Assembly (NCBI RefSeq): GCF_000753795.1
Contig: NZ_JPEO01000016.1
Location: 24,870-88,869 of the forward strand
Length of the DNA stretch: 64,000 bases
Direction: 5' to 3'
Source of the DNA: Shewanella mangrovi
GTDB taxonomy: Bacteria > Pseudomonadota > Gammaproteobacteria > Enterobacterales > Shewanellaceae
Position 1 is the first letter of the stretch. Each line of letters opens with the position of its first letter. The notes under the pieces are model-generated. The model did no database searches, was not told where the DNA came from, and worked only from the letters and a program-made list of their open reading frames with translations. The position numbers and the translations under genes were made by a program. Shown piece after piece: positions 51,740 to 61,750 of this stretch.

Positions 51740-54559
51740 TTATGCAAATTCGCGTTGTTCGCCATCACCTTCAATGTTGGTCACACAGCGACCACACAGA
51801 TGTGGATGAGCTTCATTCACACCGACATCTTCACGATGGTGCCAGCAACGCTCACATTTCTCAGCATCAGTTTTTGCCACGACAAGCTTCAGCGCTTTCA
51901 ACTCTGTTTCAGCAGCGGTTGCAGGCGCATCAGCCAGAGCAACAACAGTCGCTTTTGAGGTCAACAGCACAAAGCGCAGTTCGTCACCAAGCTTAGACAA
52001 TGAAGCGGCAAGTACATCATCCGCGTACAAGGTCACTTCCGCTTCCAAGGCGCCACCGATCACTTTGTCACGACGGCCCTGCTCCAGTGCTTTGTTCACT
52101 TCATCACGCACGGTCAGCAGCTGTTGCCAGTAGTCATCGCTCAAATCATCTTCTAAAGTGACACTACGCAGGCCGTCATACCACTCTTGAGTAAATACGT
52201 ACTGTTCGCGCTCACCTGGCAGCAATTGCCAAATCTCATCAGCAGTAAAGCTGAGGATTGGCGCAATCCAACGCACCAGAGCTTCAGAAATCAAATACAA
52301 CGCAGATTGACAGCTACGACGCGCATTGCCATCAGCTTTAGCGGTGTATTGACGGTCTTTGATGATATCCAGATAGAAGCTGCCCAATTCAACCGAGCAG
52401 AACTGCATCAGTTTCTGAGTCACTACGTGGAAGTTGTATTCGTTATAAGCTTGCAGCAACTCTTGTTGTACGGCATGGGCACGGCGTACTGCCCAACGAT
52501 CCAATGCCACCATATCTTCAATGGCCACCATATCGGTTGCAGGATTAAAGCCGCTCAAGTTAGCTAACAAGAAACGCGCGGTGTTACGGATACGACGGTA
52601 AGCATCAGCACTACGCTTGAGAATTTCGTCAGAAACGGTCATCTCACCGCTGTAGTCGGTAGAAGCCACCCACAGACGCAGAATATCAGCGCCTAAGCTG
52701 TTGGTGACTTTCTGCGGTGCAATCACGTTACCGAGTGATTTTGACATCTTGCGGCCTTTGGCGTCCACGGTGAAACCATGGGTCAGCACTTGGCTATAAG
52801 GTGCTTCGTTATGCATGGCAGTCGACAACATCAGTGACGACATAAACCAACCGCGGTGTTGGTCTGAACCTTCTAAGTACAAGTCAGCACGTTTGCCTTG
52901 GAATTCAGGGCGAGTACCTACCACGGTAGAGAAGGTTGAACCTGAGTCATACCATACGTCTAAGGTGTCAGTCACTTTGCGATATTTGTCAGCTTCATCA
53001 CCTAAGATTTCAGCGACATCTAAATCCCACCACGCTTGAATGCCTTGCTGTTCGATACGATGCGCGACGCGCTCCATTAAAGCCACGCTGTCAGGATGCA
53101 GCTCTTCGGTTTCCTTGTTCACAAACAAGGTGATTGGGACACCCCAAGTACGTTGACGCGAGATACACCAATCTGGACGGTTGGCGACCATCTTCTCAAT
53201 ACGTGCTTCACCCCATTCTGGGATCCACTGAGTTTCGGCAATTTCAGTTAGTGCTTGGCTACGCAGGCCATTTTTATCCATAGAGATAAACCACTGCGGC
53301 GTGGCACGGAAGATAATCGGTTTTTTATGGCGCCAGCAATGCGGATAACTATGGTTATATTTTTCAAAGTGCATTAACGCATGGCGCTCTTTGAGCAACT
53401 CCACAATGGCGTCATTGGCTTTAAAGACAAACTGACCAGCAAACAAAGGGGTGTCTTCTTTATAAACACCTTCATCGTTTACAGGGTTAGCCACTTCTAG
53501 GCCGTACTTGTTTCCTACTACGAAGTCGTCTTGACCATGACCAGGCGCGGTGTGAACGACGCCAGTACCTGAATCGGTCGTCACGTGGTCGCCCAAAATC
53601 ACTGGCACAGTGAAATCATAGAATGGGTGTTGGAACTGCATCAGCTCCAAAGTATCGCCTTGAGTGCGACCCAACACTTTGGTGTCGGTGGCGCCGTAGC
53701 GCTTAGCACACTCTTCCCACAGCGCTTCGGCCAGTACCAAGTGCTTAACGCCGCTTTCCAGTTGCAGTTCAACCAGCACGTAGTCCAAATCAGCACTCAC
53801 GCACAGGGCGCGGTTCGCTGGCAGCGTCCACGGTGTGGTAGTCCAGATCACCATGGCGATATCATTGATATCTGCTGCGCCAAACGCAGCAGCCACTTTG
53901 GCGCTATCTACTGCGGTAAAGGCAACATCAATCGCTGGAGATGTTTTATCTTCGTATTCCACTTCCGCTTCAGCCAACGCAGAACCACAGTCAGTACACC
54001 AGTGTACTGGCTTAACACCTTTCTGCAGGTGGCCATTATCGATCACTTTGGCCAGTGAGCGGATGATGTTAGCTTCAGTGTCGAAGTTCATGGTCAGATA
54101 AGGATTGCTCCAATCGCCCAACACACCTAAACGGATAAAGTCGTTACGTTGACCGTCGACTTGTTTAGCGGCGTATTGGCGACACTCTGCGCGGAATTCA
54201 GCAGCAGAGATCTTCTGCCCTGGTTTACCCGCCTTTTGCTCGACTTTCAGCTCAATTGGTAGACCGTGACAGTCCCAGCCTGGCACGTAAGGCGCATCAA
54301 AACCCGACAAGGTTTTTGACTTAATAATAATGTCTTTAAGGATCTTGTTAACTGAGTGACCAATATGAATATCGCCGTTCGCGTATGGAGGGCCGTCGTG
54401 AAGAATAAATAAGTCACGGCCAGCGCGGCTGTTGCGGATCTGCTGGTACAGATTGTCTTCGTTCCAGCGATCAAGCATTTGCGGTTCCCGGTTCGCCAGG
54501 TTACCACGCATCGGAAACTCAGTTTCCGGCAAATTCAGAGTTGATTTATAGTCGCTCAT
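51740..54559 (-). CDS. ileS: Isoleucyl-tRNA synthetase
   Basis: A 939-aa class I aminoacyl-tRNA synthetase that charges isoleucine and edits valine. The HIGH motif is in [17 protein letters not shown] (about 57-73), the editing CP1 domain contains [15 protein letters not shown] and [17 protein letters not shown], and KMSKS is in [14 protein letters not shown]-terminal zinc-binding domain carries CERCWHHR and LCGRC. Length and sequence fit the E. coli type enzyme (938 aa). It follows ribF by 30 bp. Confidence 0.98.
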   Translation of the reverse strand: MSDYKSTLNLPETEFPMRGNLANREPQMLDRWNEDNLYQQIRNSRAGRDLFILHDGPPYANGDIHIGHSVNKILKDIIIKSKTLSGFDAPYVPGWDCHGLPIELKVEQKAGKPGQKISAAEFRAECRQYAAKQVDGQRNDFIRLGVLGDWSNPYLTMNFDTEANIIRSLAKVIDNGHLQKGVKPVHWCTDCGSALAEAEVEYEDKTSPAIDVAFTAVDSAKVAAAFGAADINDIAMVIWTTTPWTLPANRALCVSADLDYVLVELQLESGVKHLVLAEALWEECAKRYGATDTKVLGRTQGDTLELMQFQHPFYDFTVPVILGDHVTTDSGTGVVHTAPGHGQDDFVVGNKYGLEVANPVNDEGVYKEDTPLFAGQFVFKANDAIVELLKERHALMHFEKYNHSYPHCWRHKKPIIFRATPQWFISMDKNGLRSQALTEIAETQWIPEWGEARIEKMVANRPDWCISRQRTWGVPITLFVNKETEELHPDSVALMERVAHRIEQQGIQAWWDLDVAEILGDEADKYRKVTDTLDVWYDSGSTFSTVVGTRPEFQGKRADLYLEGSDQHRGWFMSSLMLSTAMHNEAPYSQVLTHGFTVDAKGRKMSKSLGNVIAPQKVTNSLGADILRLWVASTDYSGEMTVSDEILKRSADAYRRIRNTARFLLANLSGFNPATDMVAIEDMVALDRWAVRRAHAVQQELLQAYNEYNFHVVTQKLMQFCSVELGSFYLDIIKDRQYTAKADGNARRSCQSALYLISEALVRWIAPILSFTADEIWQLLPGEREQYVFTQEWYDGLRSVTLEDDLSDDYWQQLLTVRDEVNKALEQGRRDKVIGGALEAEVTLYADDVLAASLSKLGDELRFVLLTSKATVVALADAPATAAETELKALKLVVAKTDAEKCERCWHHREDVGVNEAHPHLCGRCVTNIEGDGEQREFA

Positions 54560-54589
54560 CGATCCTTTACCATTTCGTTGACTGAAAAA

Positions 54590-55525
54590 TCAGCCTGCAT
54601 CTTTGCTGAGCAGAGCCTTGGCCCTGTCAACATCTTTATTAATCTGTTGTTTTAACGCCTCAAGAGACTGGAACGGCTTTTCATCACGAATCTTCGCTAC
54701 CAGTTCTACAGCAACTTTTTTACCGTACAAATTACCTTGAAAATCAAATAGATTGACTTCCAACTGGCACGTTTGCCCCTGTACAGTTGGCCGATAGCCA
54801 ATATTGGCTACGCCTTCATAGGTATCACTATCATCCCACCAGAGTCGGACTGCAAATACCCCTTTAATCGGAACCACCTTGCGTTTTAACGCGATATTGG
54901 CGGTGGGAAAACCGATTGTACGACCAATTTTTTGGCCATGAGCAACGCGACCAGACATCACGTATGGATGCCCTAACAAACGTCTCGCTTGCTCCAAATT
55001 ACCTGTTACCAGCGCCTGACGGATCATAGTAGAACTCACGCGTTGGTCGCCAACTAAAAAGCTTTGGGTGCTAACGACTGCAAAGCCATACTTTTCCCCG
55101 GCGGCACACAGCATCTCAAAGTTGCCGCGGCGCTTTTGCCCAAAGCAAAAGTCATCACCCACCACGAGATACTTCACCCCAAGCTTGTTCACCAGTAACT
55201 CTTCAATAAAAGCTTCTGGCTCCATGCTGGCAAAGCGACGGTTAAAATTGACACAGAGCAAACGCTCGATGCCTAACTCTTCTAACAGATGAATTTTATC
55301 CGACAGCAAACTCAGGCGCGCAGGTGCATTATCGCCACAAAACAGCTCTTGCGGTTGTGGTTCAAAGGTCATCGCAACTGCCGGTAAGCCTAGATGCTTG
55401 GCACGTTTGACCAGATTACCTATCACTTCCGCGTGGCCGCGATGCACCCCATCAAAGTTGCCGATAGTCAGCACACAACCATGATGTTTGGGCAGAATAT
55501 TGTGAATTCCGCGAATCAATTCCAT
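54590..55525 (-). CDS. ribF: Bifunctional riboflavin kinase/FAD synthetase
   Basis: A 311-aa bifunctional enzyme turning riboflavin into FMN and then FAD. The N-terminal FAD synthetase domain has LTIGNFDGVHRGHAEV and VGDDFCFGQKRRGNFEML; the C-terminal flavokinase domain has GRTIGFPTANIAL and GVANIGYRPTV. The start was set at ATG 55525 (MELIRGIHNI, family N-terminus); the longer frame to 55627 overlaps murJ and is not supported. The ribosome binding site is weak. Confidence 0.95.
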   Translation of the reverse strand: MELIRGIHNILPKHHGCVLTIGNFDGVHRGHAEVIGNLVKRAKHLGLPAVAMTFEPQPQELFCGDNAPARLSLLSDKIHLLEELGIERLLCVNFNRRFASMEPEAFIEELLVNKLGVKYLVVGDDFCFGQKRRGNFEMLCAAGEKYGFAVVSTQSFLVGDQRVSSTMIRQALVTGNLEQARRLLGHPYVMSGRVAHGQKIGRTIGFPTANIALKRKVVPIKGVFAVRLWWDDSDTYEGVANIGYRPTVQGQTCQLEVNLFDFQGNLYGKKVAVELVAKIRDEKPFQSLEALKQQINKDVDRAKALLSKDAG

Positions 55526-55583
55526 ACAACAAATGACCGCACTGGCGTAAATTGGCGGATTATATACCAGCTCATGATGATAA

Positions 55584-57149
55584 TCAGCCCTTGACGACAG
55601 GTTTTGCCTGCCATGGTCGAATCCCAATCAGTAGTAACACAGCTAAATAAAGTAGCGCAGCTTCAGCGATGAGTAACAATAGGTGCCATATGCGCTGACT
55701 AAAGCGCCAATCCACCCACTGTTGAATATCTGGCGTGAGATACAGCAGCAAGGCAATCATGGCGACAACGGCAAGTATCACTTTACCGATAAAGACTAAG
55801 GTAGTCCGCCCGATTTGGTAGACTTGCCGCTGGTGCAAGCCACGGTATAGCAAGGATGCGTTAAGTGCCGCTGATATAGATGTCGCAATCGCTAACCCGA
55901 CATAGCCAAAAGGAATAGCAAAAATAACGTTAAACACCATATTACTCAGCATGGCGATAACCCCATATTTCACCGGAGTCTTGGTATCTTGTCTGGCGTA
56001 GTAGCCGGGGGCCAGTACCTTAATCAGCATAAAGCTCAGTAAACCTGTGCCATATGCCACTAACGATGCCCCGGCATGGCTCACGTCTTCTACACCAAAT
56101 TCGCCGCGCATAAACAGCACCAGCAACATCGGCTTTGCCAACACTATCAATCCCGCCATTGCGGGCAAGCCAAGCAGAATGATGGCGCGAATCCCCCAAT
56201 CCATGGTCTGGCTAAATTCCTGACGGTCGGCACTGACAAAGCGTTTAGACAACGCCGGCAAAATCACCGTCGCAATCGCAATGCCAAACATGCCCAACGG
56301 AAATTCCAGTAATCGGTCGGAGTAGTACAACCAGCTAATTGAACCTGTGACGAGAAAACTGGCAATAAAGGTATCAAGCAGCAAGTTGATTTGCGACACA
56401 CTTACACCAAACAAAGCAGGCAACATTAACTTGCGAATTTTAGTCACACCCTCATCGCGCCAGCCCCACTTAGGTCGCACCAACGCCCTTTCTCTATAAA
56501 GGAAGGGAATTTGAAACAGAAACTGGATCACTCCACCCGCAAATACGCCCCAAGCAAGTCCGATTTCCGGACGGGCGAGCTGTGGACTGAGAAAAATAGC
56601 GGCGGTAATAATCGCCACATTGAGAAATACTGGCGTAAATGCCGACACCGCAAACCGGCCACGGGTATTCAGGATTGAACCGCTCAGGGCAGTAAAGGTG
56701 ATAAACCACAAATAAGGAAAGGTAATTTTGAGCATCAAAGACGCCAGCTCAAATTTGGCGCCATCGGCTTCGCCATGTAACCACGCCATAAACCAACCGG
56801 CACCGAATAATGCCGTCAGAACTGGCGAGGCAATCACCCCAAAGGCCGTCACTAACGTCACCAATAAGCCTAGGGTTCCGGCAACACGCGCTAATAGCTC
56901 ACGGACCTCATCACGGCTCTTAGTTTCTTGGTATTCGGTCAGCACTGGCACAAAAGCTTGGGCGAACGCTCCTTCAGCAAACAGTCGTCGTAAAAAGTTG
57001 GGAATTTTATTAGCGAAGAAAAACACATCGGCACTTACGCCCGCGCCCATCAGGTTCGCCACAACCACGTCACGCACCAATCCCAGCACTCGAGAAACCA
57101 ATGTCATCGCACTGACAATGAGTCCTGAGCGAACCAATTTTCTACTCAA
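55584..57149 (-). CDS. murJ: Lipid II flippase MurJ
   Basis: A 521-aa inner-membrane flippase of the MOP superfamily that moves lipid II outward for peptidoglycan synthesis. Fourteen hydrophobic helices are apparent. Family motifs include SRVLGLVRDVVVANLMGAG near the N-terminus, FFANKIPNFLRRLFAEGAFAQAFVP, and FARQDTKTPVK-like YYARQDTKTPVKYG. It is divergent from rpsT, the usual arrangement in gammaproteobacteria, and precedes ribF. Confidence 0.97.
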   Translation of the reverse strand: MSRKLVRSGLIVSAMTLVSRVLGLVRDVVVANLMGAGVSADVFFFANKIPNFLRRLFAEGAFAQAFVPVLTEYQETKSRDEVRELLARVAGTLGLLVTLVTAFGVIASPVLTALFGAGWFMAWLHGEADGAKFELASLMLKITFPYLWFITFTALSGSILNTRGRFAVSAFTPVFLNVAIITAAIFLSPQLARPEIGLAWGVFAGGVIQFLFQIPFLYRERALVRPKWGWRDEGVTKIRKLMLPALFGVSVSQINLLLDTFIASFLVTGSISWLYYSDRLLEFPLGMFGIAIATVILPALSKRFVSADRQEFSQTMDWGIRAIILLGLPAMAGLIVLAKPMLLVLFMRGEFGVEDVSHAGASLVAYGTGLLSFMLIKVLAPGYYARQDTKTPVKYGVIAMLSNMVFNVIFAIPFGYVGLAIATSISAALNASLLYRGLHQRQVYQIGRTTLVFIGKVILAVVAMIALLLYLTPDIQQWVDWRFSQRIWHLLLLIAEAALLYLAVLLLIGIRPWQAKPVVKG

Positions 57150-57402
57150 TCATTTCACCCTGAAAATGGAGGTCGGCGCGGACAGCGTAAAATCTCAAAA
57201 ATTCCTTTTTGGACTGTCACACGCTAATTTTTACTGTTAGAATGCGCCCCATCTTACACGAGTTGGGTTGAGGAAGGCCAAACGGCTCGGAATATTTTGC
57301 TTTTATGGCGGAATTTCCACCGACGTCATTGACAAAGTGACGAAAAACGGGCATCCTCCTCGGCCTTTAAAAGTTATCATTCCAGTTTTTAGGAGTTGCA
57401 CC

Positions 57403-57669
57403 TTGGCTAACAGCAAGACTGCAAAGAAACGCGCACTTCAATCTGAAAAGCGCCGTCAACACAATGCGAGCCGCCGCTCAATGATGCGTACTTACGTTAA
57501 GAAAGTTATCGCTGCTATCAGAGCTGGTGATCACGCTGCTGCCGTTGAAGCTTTCAACGCTGCACAACCAATTCTCGACCGTATGGCAACCAAAGGCCTG
57601 ATCCACAAGAACAAGGCTGCTCGTCATAAGGCTCGCTTGAACACTCGTATCAAAGCACTGGCTGCTTAA
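57403..57669 (+). CDS. rpsT: 30S ribosomal protein S20
   Basis: An 88-aa basic ribosomal protein that binds 16S rRNA. The sequence from [24 protein letters not shown] to the end matches S20 throughout. Translation starts at TTG 57403, with AGGAG at 6-7 bp; E. coli rpsT also uses TTG, which is tied to its translational autoregulation. A longer in-frame reading to 57268 is not coding in relatives and forms the 5' leader. It ends at a strong terminator. Confidence 0.96.
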   Translation: MANSKTAKKRALQSEKRRQHNASRRSMMRTYVKKVIAAIRAGDHAAAVEAFNAAQPILDRMATKGLIHKNKAARHKARLNTRIKALAA

Positions 57670-57685
57670 TCTGATTCGAATGTCA

Positions 57686-57716
57686 TTAAAAAAACCGGCT
57701 TAAGCCGGTTTTTTTA
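57686..57716. terminator. Rho-independent terminator of rpsT
   Basis: Stem AAAACCGGCTT/AAGCCGGTTTT with flanking A run and T run; also suitable for the convergent HlyU-type gene. Confidence 0.88.
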
Positions 57717-57740
57717 TTGCTGCAATTTAATATCGTTCAA

Positions 57741-58037
57741 TTAGTGACAATACATATTATCCAGCAAACGGATGATCTCGCGCACTTCCTCACTTTTCAG
57801 TGAGTAATACACAGTCTGCGCTTCTTTACGGGTCGTCACCAAATTATCTTTGCGTAACCAAGCTAAGTGCTGTGATAACGCTGATTGGCTTAACCCAAGT
57901 TTTTTGTTCATTTCGCCAACGCACATCTCGCCTTCATTCAGCAGATAGCACAAAATAAACAACCGTCTTTCATTTGCCAGCGCCTTCAGCAGAACCACTG
58001 CATGGTCTGCGCGCTGCTGCATCAACTCTATATTCAT
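57741..58037 (-). CDS. ArsR-family regulator, HlyU/BigR type
   Basis: A 98-aa winged-helix repressor of the ArsR/SmtB fold without classic metal-binding motifs. It closely resembles HlyU, the virulence regulator of Vibrio, and the redox/sulfide sensors YgaV and BigR: AVVLLKALANERRLFILCYLL, LSQSALSQHLAWLRKDNLVTTRKEAQTVYYSL, and the C-terminal LLDNMYCH. Cys in ILCYLL and in the C-terminal MYC match the reactive pair used by that group for sulfane-sulfur or redox sensing. It is divergent from the M28 peptidase gene. Confidence 0.9.
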   Translation of the reverse strand: MNIELMQQRADHAVVLLKALANERRLFILCYLLNEGEMCVGEMNKKLGLSQSALSQHLAWLRKDNLVTTRKEAQTVYYSLKSEEVREIIRLLDNMYCH

Positions 58038-58170
58038 ACGAGCCTACTCTCCTAAAATAAATTCCAACCCTAATATAGCGTCGGCTTACACAGAGAGACG
58101 CGACCTAAAGCACATTTTTTGGTACATTCTTTTCAAAAATGGGACACACGTACAAAAAACAAGGAATTCT

Positions 58171-59565
58171 ATGAGAAAATCACTCCCTATTTTCATTACC
58201 TCATTGATCTTAAGCTACTTTCCCAATGTCGCATGTGCGGAAAGTTCCAATTTAAATCAAAAGGTTGCGATAGATCTCTCGCAGAAAGCGCTCCAATCTG
58301 ACCTCGCTTATAAAATTACAGAATCTTTGACAGTTGAAGTTGGTCCGCGTCTCGCTGGCAGTCCAGAAAATGCCGTTGCTGTTGCTTGGGCCGAAGCCAA
58401 GCTGACGTCGCTAGGATTTGATAAAGTCTATAAAGAACCGGTAGTTGTACCGGTTTGGCAACGAGGCGAAGCCTCTGCAAAAGTCATTTCTCCCTACCCG
58501 CAAAATTTAGTATTGACCGCGTTAGGTGGCAGTGTCGCCACGCCGAAGGAAGGGCTAACTGCGAAGATCGCCCGTTTTGACACGTTAGACGCATTAAAAC
58601 ATGCATCCAAGAAGAATGTTGCCGGGAAAATCGTATTTATAGATCAGAAGACCGAGCGCTTTAAAACAGGGGCTGGCTACGGCAAAAGTGTTGCTGGTCG
58701 AGTAAATGGTGCCATCGAAGCCGCTAAGCTCGGGGCCGTTGCCATTGTCATACGCTCAATCGGTACTGACCACGACCGTCTAGCCCACACGGGCATGATG
58801 CACTATGACGATAAGGTGGCCAAAATCCCTGCGGCAGCCTTGAGTAATCCTGACGCAGATCTACTCAATGCCATGCTGACACGCACCGACGATGTAACAC
58901 TACAACTGACGCTAACGCCTAAATCACAAGGTACCACTGCAACTTATAACGTTATCGGGGAATTTACCGGTGCCTCCAAGCCTGATGAAATCGTGCTGTT
59001 AGGCGCTCATCTGGATTCTTGGGATGAAGGGACAGGCGCGATTGATGATGCATCTGGTGTGGCGATTGTGACTGCCGCAGCTAAATTGATTGGTGAATTA
59101 CCCCAGCGTCCGGCGCGTACCATCCGCGTAGTGCTATTTGCCGCCGAAGAAATTGGAATGATTGGCGGTAAAGCCTATGTGGAGCGACATAAAGACGAAA
59201 TGGCAAAACACTATATTGCCGCCGAGTCTGATTTTGGTGCAGATCGCATCTACCGCGCCGACCTTAAAGTGGCTGCAAGCGTCTTTAACGAAGCACAAGC
59301 GTTACTTACCAGCCTGACAGCTATCGGCGTTGAGTTAGGTGATAACAACGCCCGTGGTGGCTCTGAAGTGTCACTATTACCCGCCCAAGGTGTGCCAGTA
59401 GCCTCGCTGAGACAAAATGGGCAGGACTACTTTGACTATCACCACACACCAAACGACACCCTCGATAAAGTGGATCCAGCCGCCTTAGCCCAAAATGTGG
59501 CGGTGTATGCCCAGTTTGCCTACCTGATGGCGCAGTCTGAACTCGTACTTCGCCCGCTAAAATAG
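58171..59565 (+). CDS. Exported M28-family aminopeptidase
   Basis: A 464-aa exported zinc peptidase with a signal peptide (cleavage near NVACAE) and a PA-like inserted domain (about 130-260) before the catalytic domain. Zinc ligands are seen in LLGAHLDSWDEGTGAIDDASG (His, Asp), the catalytic Glu in FAAEEIGMIGG, Asp in AAESDFGADR, and His in DYHHTPNDTLDKVDP. It resembles plasma glutamate carboxypeptidase-like aminopeptidases. It should work in the periplasm or outside the cell. ATG 58171 is preceded by AAGGAA. The HlyU-type regulator gene lies divergently 133 bp away. Confidence 0.92.
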   Translation: MRKSLPIFITSLILSYFPNVACAESSNLNQKVAIDLSQKALQSDLAYKITESLTVEVGPRLAGSPENAVAVAWAEAKLTSLGFDKVYKEPVVVPVWQRGEASAKVISPYPQNLVLTALGGSVATPKEGLTAKIARFDTLDALKHASKKNVAGKIVFIDQKTERFKTGAGYGKSVAGRVNGAIEAAKLGAVAIVIRSIGTDHDRLAHTGMMHYDDKVAKIPAAALSNPDADLLNAMLTRTDDVTLQLTLTPKSQGTTATYNVIGEFTGASKPDEIVLLGAHLDSWDEGTGAIDDASGVAIVTAAAKLIGELPQRPARTIRVVLFAAEEIGMIGGKAYVERHKDEMAKHYIAAESDFGADRIYRADLKVAASVFNEAQALLTSLTAIGVELGDNNARGGSEVSLLPAQGVPVASLRQNGQDYFDYHHTPNDTLDKVDPAALAQNVAVYAQFAYLMAQSELVLRPLK

Positions 59566-59575
59566 TGACTTTTGT

Positions 59576-59611
59576 TAACTGCTGGTGATGCTTATGTAGC
59601 ACCAGCAGTTT
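59576..59611 (+). terminator. Possible terminator hairpin after the M28 gene
   Basis: Stem AACTGCTGGTG/CACCAGCAGTT with a 12-nt loop, followed by only three T. The stem is strong but the T tract is poor, so termination may be partial. Confidence 0.45.
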
Positions 59612-59761
59612 GAGTTCGTGACAACGCTCACAGTCAAATCACAACAATGCCTTTGGCGCCGCAGAAGTTTACGCTTTGGTGCCAGCCCACTACGCACTCT
59701 GCAAAATATTTGCGATAATTTATTTATCTTTCAAAAGTTTTTAATCGCGGGAACTTTAACC

Positions 59762-60928
59762 GTGTTCGAAAAAGCCACTCGGCTATCGGCCTTTATTTAT
59801 CGTTACGCCAGAATTGTCCACACCTTTAAAATTGCCCTTGCGTTAGGGCTAGTCGCTTTAGTGAACGGCTTTTGGCCAGTACCGCACTTTATATGGAGCA
59901 TGGTGACGATTGTCATCATCATGATGGGGCTGCCGCAGGTTGGTGGTGCAATTGAAAAATCGATGCAACGTGCCGTGGGCACCTTACTTGGTGCGAGTTA
60001 TGGTGTGTTGCTGGTGATCTTCATCGACCAATACTGGCACCTTATGGGACTCCTGATCCTTGGCGTCACCATTGTTTGCTATCTCAATGCTGGCCGCTAT
60101 AGCTACGCTTACTTGGTTACCGGCTTTACCATGATTATCGTGATTGGTGATGCAAACCATGATACCTCTGCCGCCTTATGGCGCACGGCGAACATTCTCA
60201 TCGGCTGTGTCGTCGCCGTGTTAGTTTCGCTGTTTGTTCTGCCAATTAAAGCCAAACAAGACTGGCGGGCGCAGATGGCAAAAACCTTTTCGATGATGGC
60301 TAAAGTACTGGATGCTCACCTTAATCATGATGGCGATAGCAAGAAGGCCAGAAGTCATCTAGAAAACGCAATGAAAGCGGTATTGGCGCAAAAGAAGCTG
60401 ATGTTTTCGCTCGAATGGGAAAGCCAGACATTAAAAAAACATGCAGCGACCGTCACTGAACTCGCCGATGAACAGGTGCGCGTGATAACGCTGCTCGAGT
60501 TGCTATTGCAAAGCAAATTGAATGAAGAACAACATCCCGCGCTACCGCAAATCCAACAATTTGCGCAAATCATGCAGCAACATTTGCTGGAGTTGGCGGA
60601 TTACCTCTCAGGTAAAGTCGACAAACAACCATTATTGCCGGCTGGCTTTAGTTATCAGTTGGAGCAACAGTTGATTGCGCTGCAACAGCGTGAGCACACA
60701 CACGACAGTGAATCTGCTCAGCGCGCGTTTTCGCTCAATGGCTACAGCTGGTTAATCTTCCAGCTGGCGCTCGCGCTAACAGGCATTCATACACAGCTCG
60801 ATAAATTGATCGCCGCCTATCGTCATAAAGCCAGATTGCTGGCCACCTTAACCGACAGCGTTTCTCCACGGGGGAACGCCAAATCACCTAAGGTCAAAGC
60901 TAACGAAGCGGTAGACAAGCAGGAGTAG
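59762..60928 (+). CDS. FUSC-family inner membrane protein
   Basis: A 388-aa membrane protein of the fusaric-acid-resistance-like (FUSC/YccS) group: six hydrophobic helices in the first 170 residues (from FKIALALGLVALVNG to GCVVAVLVSLFVLPIK), then a cytoplasmic alpha-helical part, including KKARSHLENAMKAVLAQKKLMF, to the C-terminus. Relatives are transporters of aromatic or toxic compounds; the substrate here is unknown. I chose GTG 59762 (VFEKATRLSAF) because the sequence before it looks non-coding and AT-rich; a longer frame to 59618 exists. The stop is 9 bp from the convergent tdk stop. Confidence 0.8.
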   Translation: MFEKATRLSAFIYRYARIVHTFKIALALGLVALVNGFWPVPHFIWSMVTIVIIMMGLPQVGGAIEKSMQRAVGTLLGASYGVLLVIFIDQYWHLMGLLILGVTIVCYLNAGRYSYAYLVTGFTMIIVIGDANHDTSAALWRTANILIGCVVAVLVSLFVLPIKAKQDWRAQMAKTFSMMAKVLDAHLNHDGDSKKARSHLENAMKAVLAQKKLMFSLEWESQTLKKHAATVTELADEQVRVITLLELLLQSKLNEEQHPALPQIQQFAQIMQQHLLELADYLSGKVDKQPLLPAGFSYQLEQQLIALQQREHTHDSESAQRAFSLNGYSWLIFQLALALTGIHTQLDKLIAAYRHKARLLATLTDSVSPRGNAKSPKVKANEAVDKQE

Positions 60929-60936
60929 TCAGACGA

Positions 60937-61515
60937 CTACTCCCACACTAACTCGCGAAAATGTTTGCGGCATACAGACTCATAGCTCTCGTTGCCGCCG
61001 ATCGCCACCTGCGCACCTTCTTTGACTGCGCGTCCTTCGCTGTCTCGGCGAATCACCATATTGGCTTTACGGCCGCAGAAGCAGATCGTTTTCAGTTCAA
61101 CTAACTTATCGGCCCACGCCAGTAGATATTGGCTTCCAGTGAACAGCTCGCCTTGAAAGTCGGTACGTAAGCCATAACACAGGACTGGAATATCAAGACA
61201 ATCGACCACATAGGCCAACTGCTTCACTTGGGTCTTACTCAGAAATTGCGACTCATCCACCAGCACGCAATGGATATGCTGACGCTGATGCTCTGCGGCA
61301 ATCAACTGCGATAAGTCATCGCTGCTATTAAATATTGACGCCTCACACTCAATGCCTATGCGAGAAGCGACTTTGCCTGTACCGAAGCGGTCATCAATGG
61401 CTGGCGTCAATACCAGCGTATGCATACCACGCTCGCGGTAGTTATAAGAAGACTGCAATAGCGAGGTCGATTTCCCGGCATTCATCGCCGAATAGTAAAA
61501 GTAAAGCTGAGCCAA
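60937..61515 (-). CDS. tdk: Thymidine kinase
   Basis: A 192-aa salvage enzyme that phosphorylates thymidine. The P-loop AMNAGKST lies near residues 10-17, the Mg-binding LVDESQFL and the zinc-binding cysteines in CFCGRKA and the C-terminal CRKHF are present. I prefer TTG 61515, with CGGAG 8 bp before it, because it gives the family N-terminus (M)[15 protein letters not shown] and the family length; ATG 61533 six codons earlier has no clear ribosome binding site. Confidence 0.93.
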   Translation of the reverse strand: MAQLYFYYSAMNAGKSTSLLQSSYNYRERGMHTLVLTPAIDDRFGTGKVASRIGIECEASIFNSSDDLSQLIAAEHQRQHIHCVLVDESQFLSKTQVKQLAYVVDCLDIPVLCYGLRTDFQGELFTGSQYLLAWADKLVELKTICFCGRKANMVIRRDSEGRAVKEGAQVAIGGNESYESVCRKHFRELVWE

Positions 61516-61750
61516 ACCCGGCGCTCCGAACATGATTAATGGCGGCCATAATACCCTGTTCGGACTGAAAAATCAGGTCAGGTTAATGACGGCTATCACG
61601 CGGATGTCACGGCATTTTCTTAATTTGTTACATTTTTATCACAGTCTATCTCTCAGTTAAGACACATCACCCGGCGCATTTCAGATTGGATTAACCCCGG
61701 CTTGTTAGTTTGCCGAGCTTATTGACCGCTAATCGAAGGAAAACAATAAA

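Noticed and set aside
53585..54058. A 157-codon open frame on the plus strand
   Set aside because: Opposite strand of ileS, whose reading is certain; the translation is low-information.
57268..57402. N-terminal extension of ribosomal protein S20 by 45 residues
   Set aside because: The family begins at the TTG at 57403 with its own ribosome binding site; the extension resembles leader RNA, not protein.
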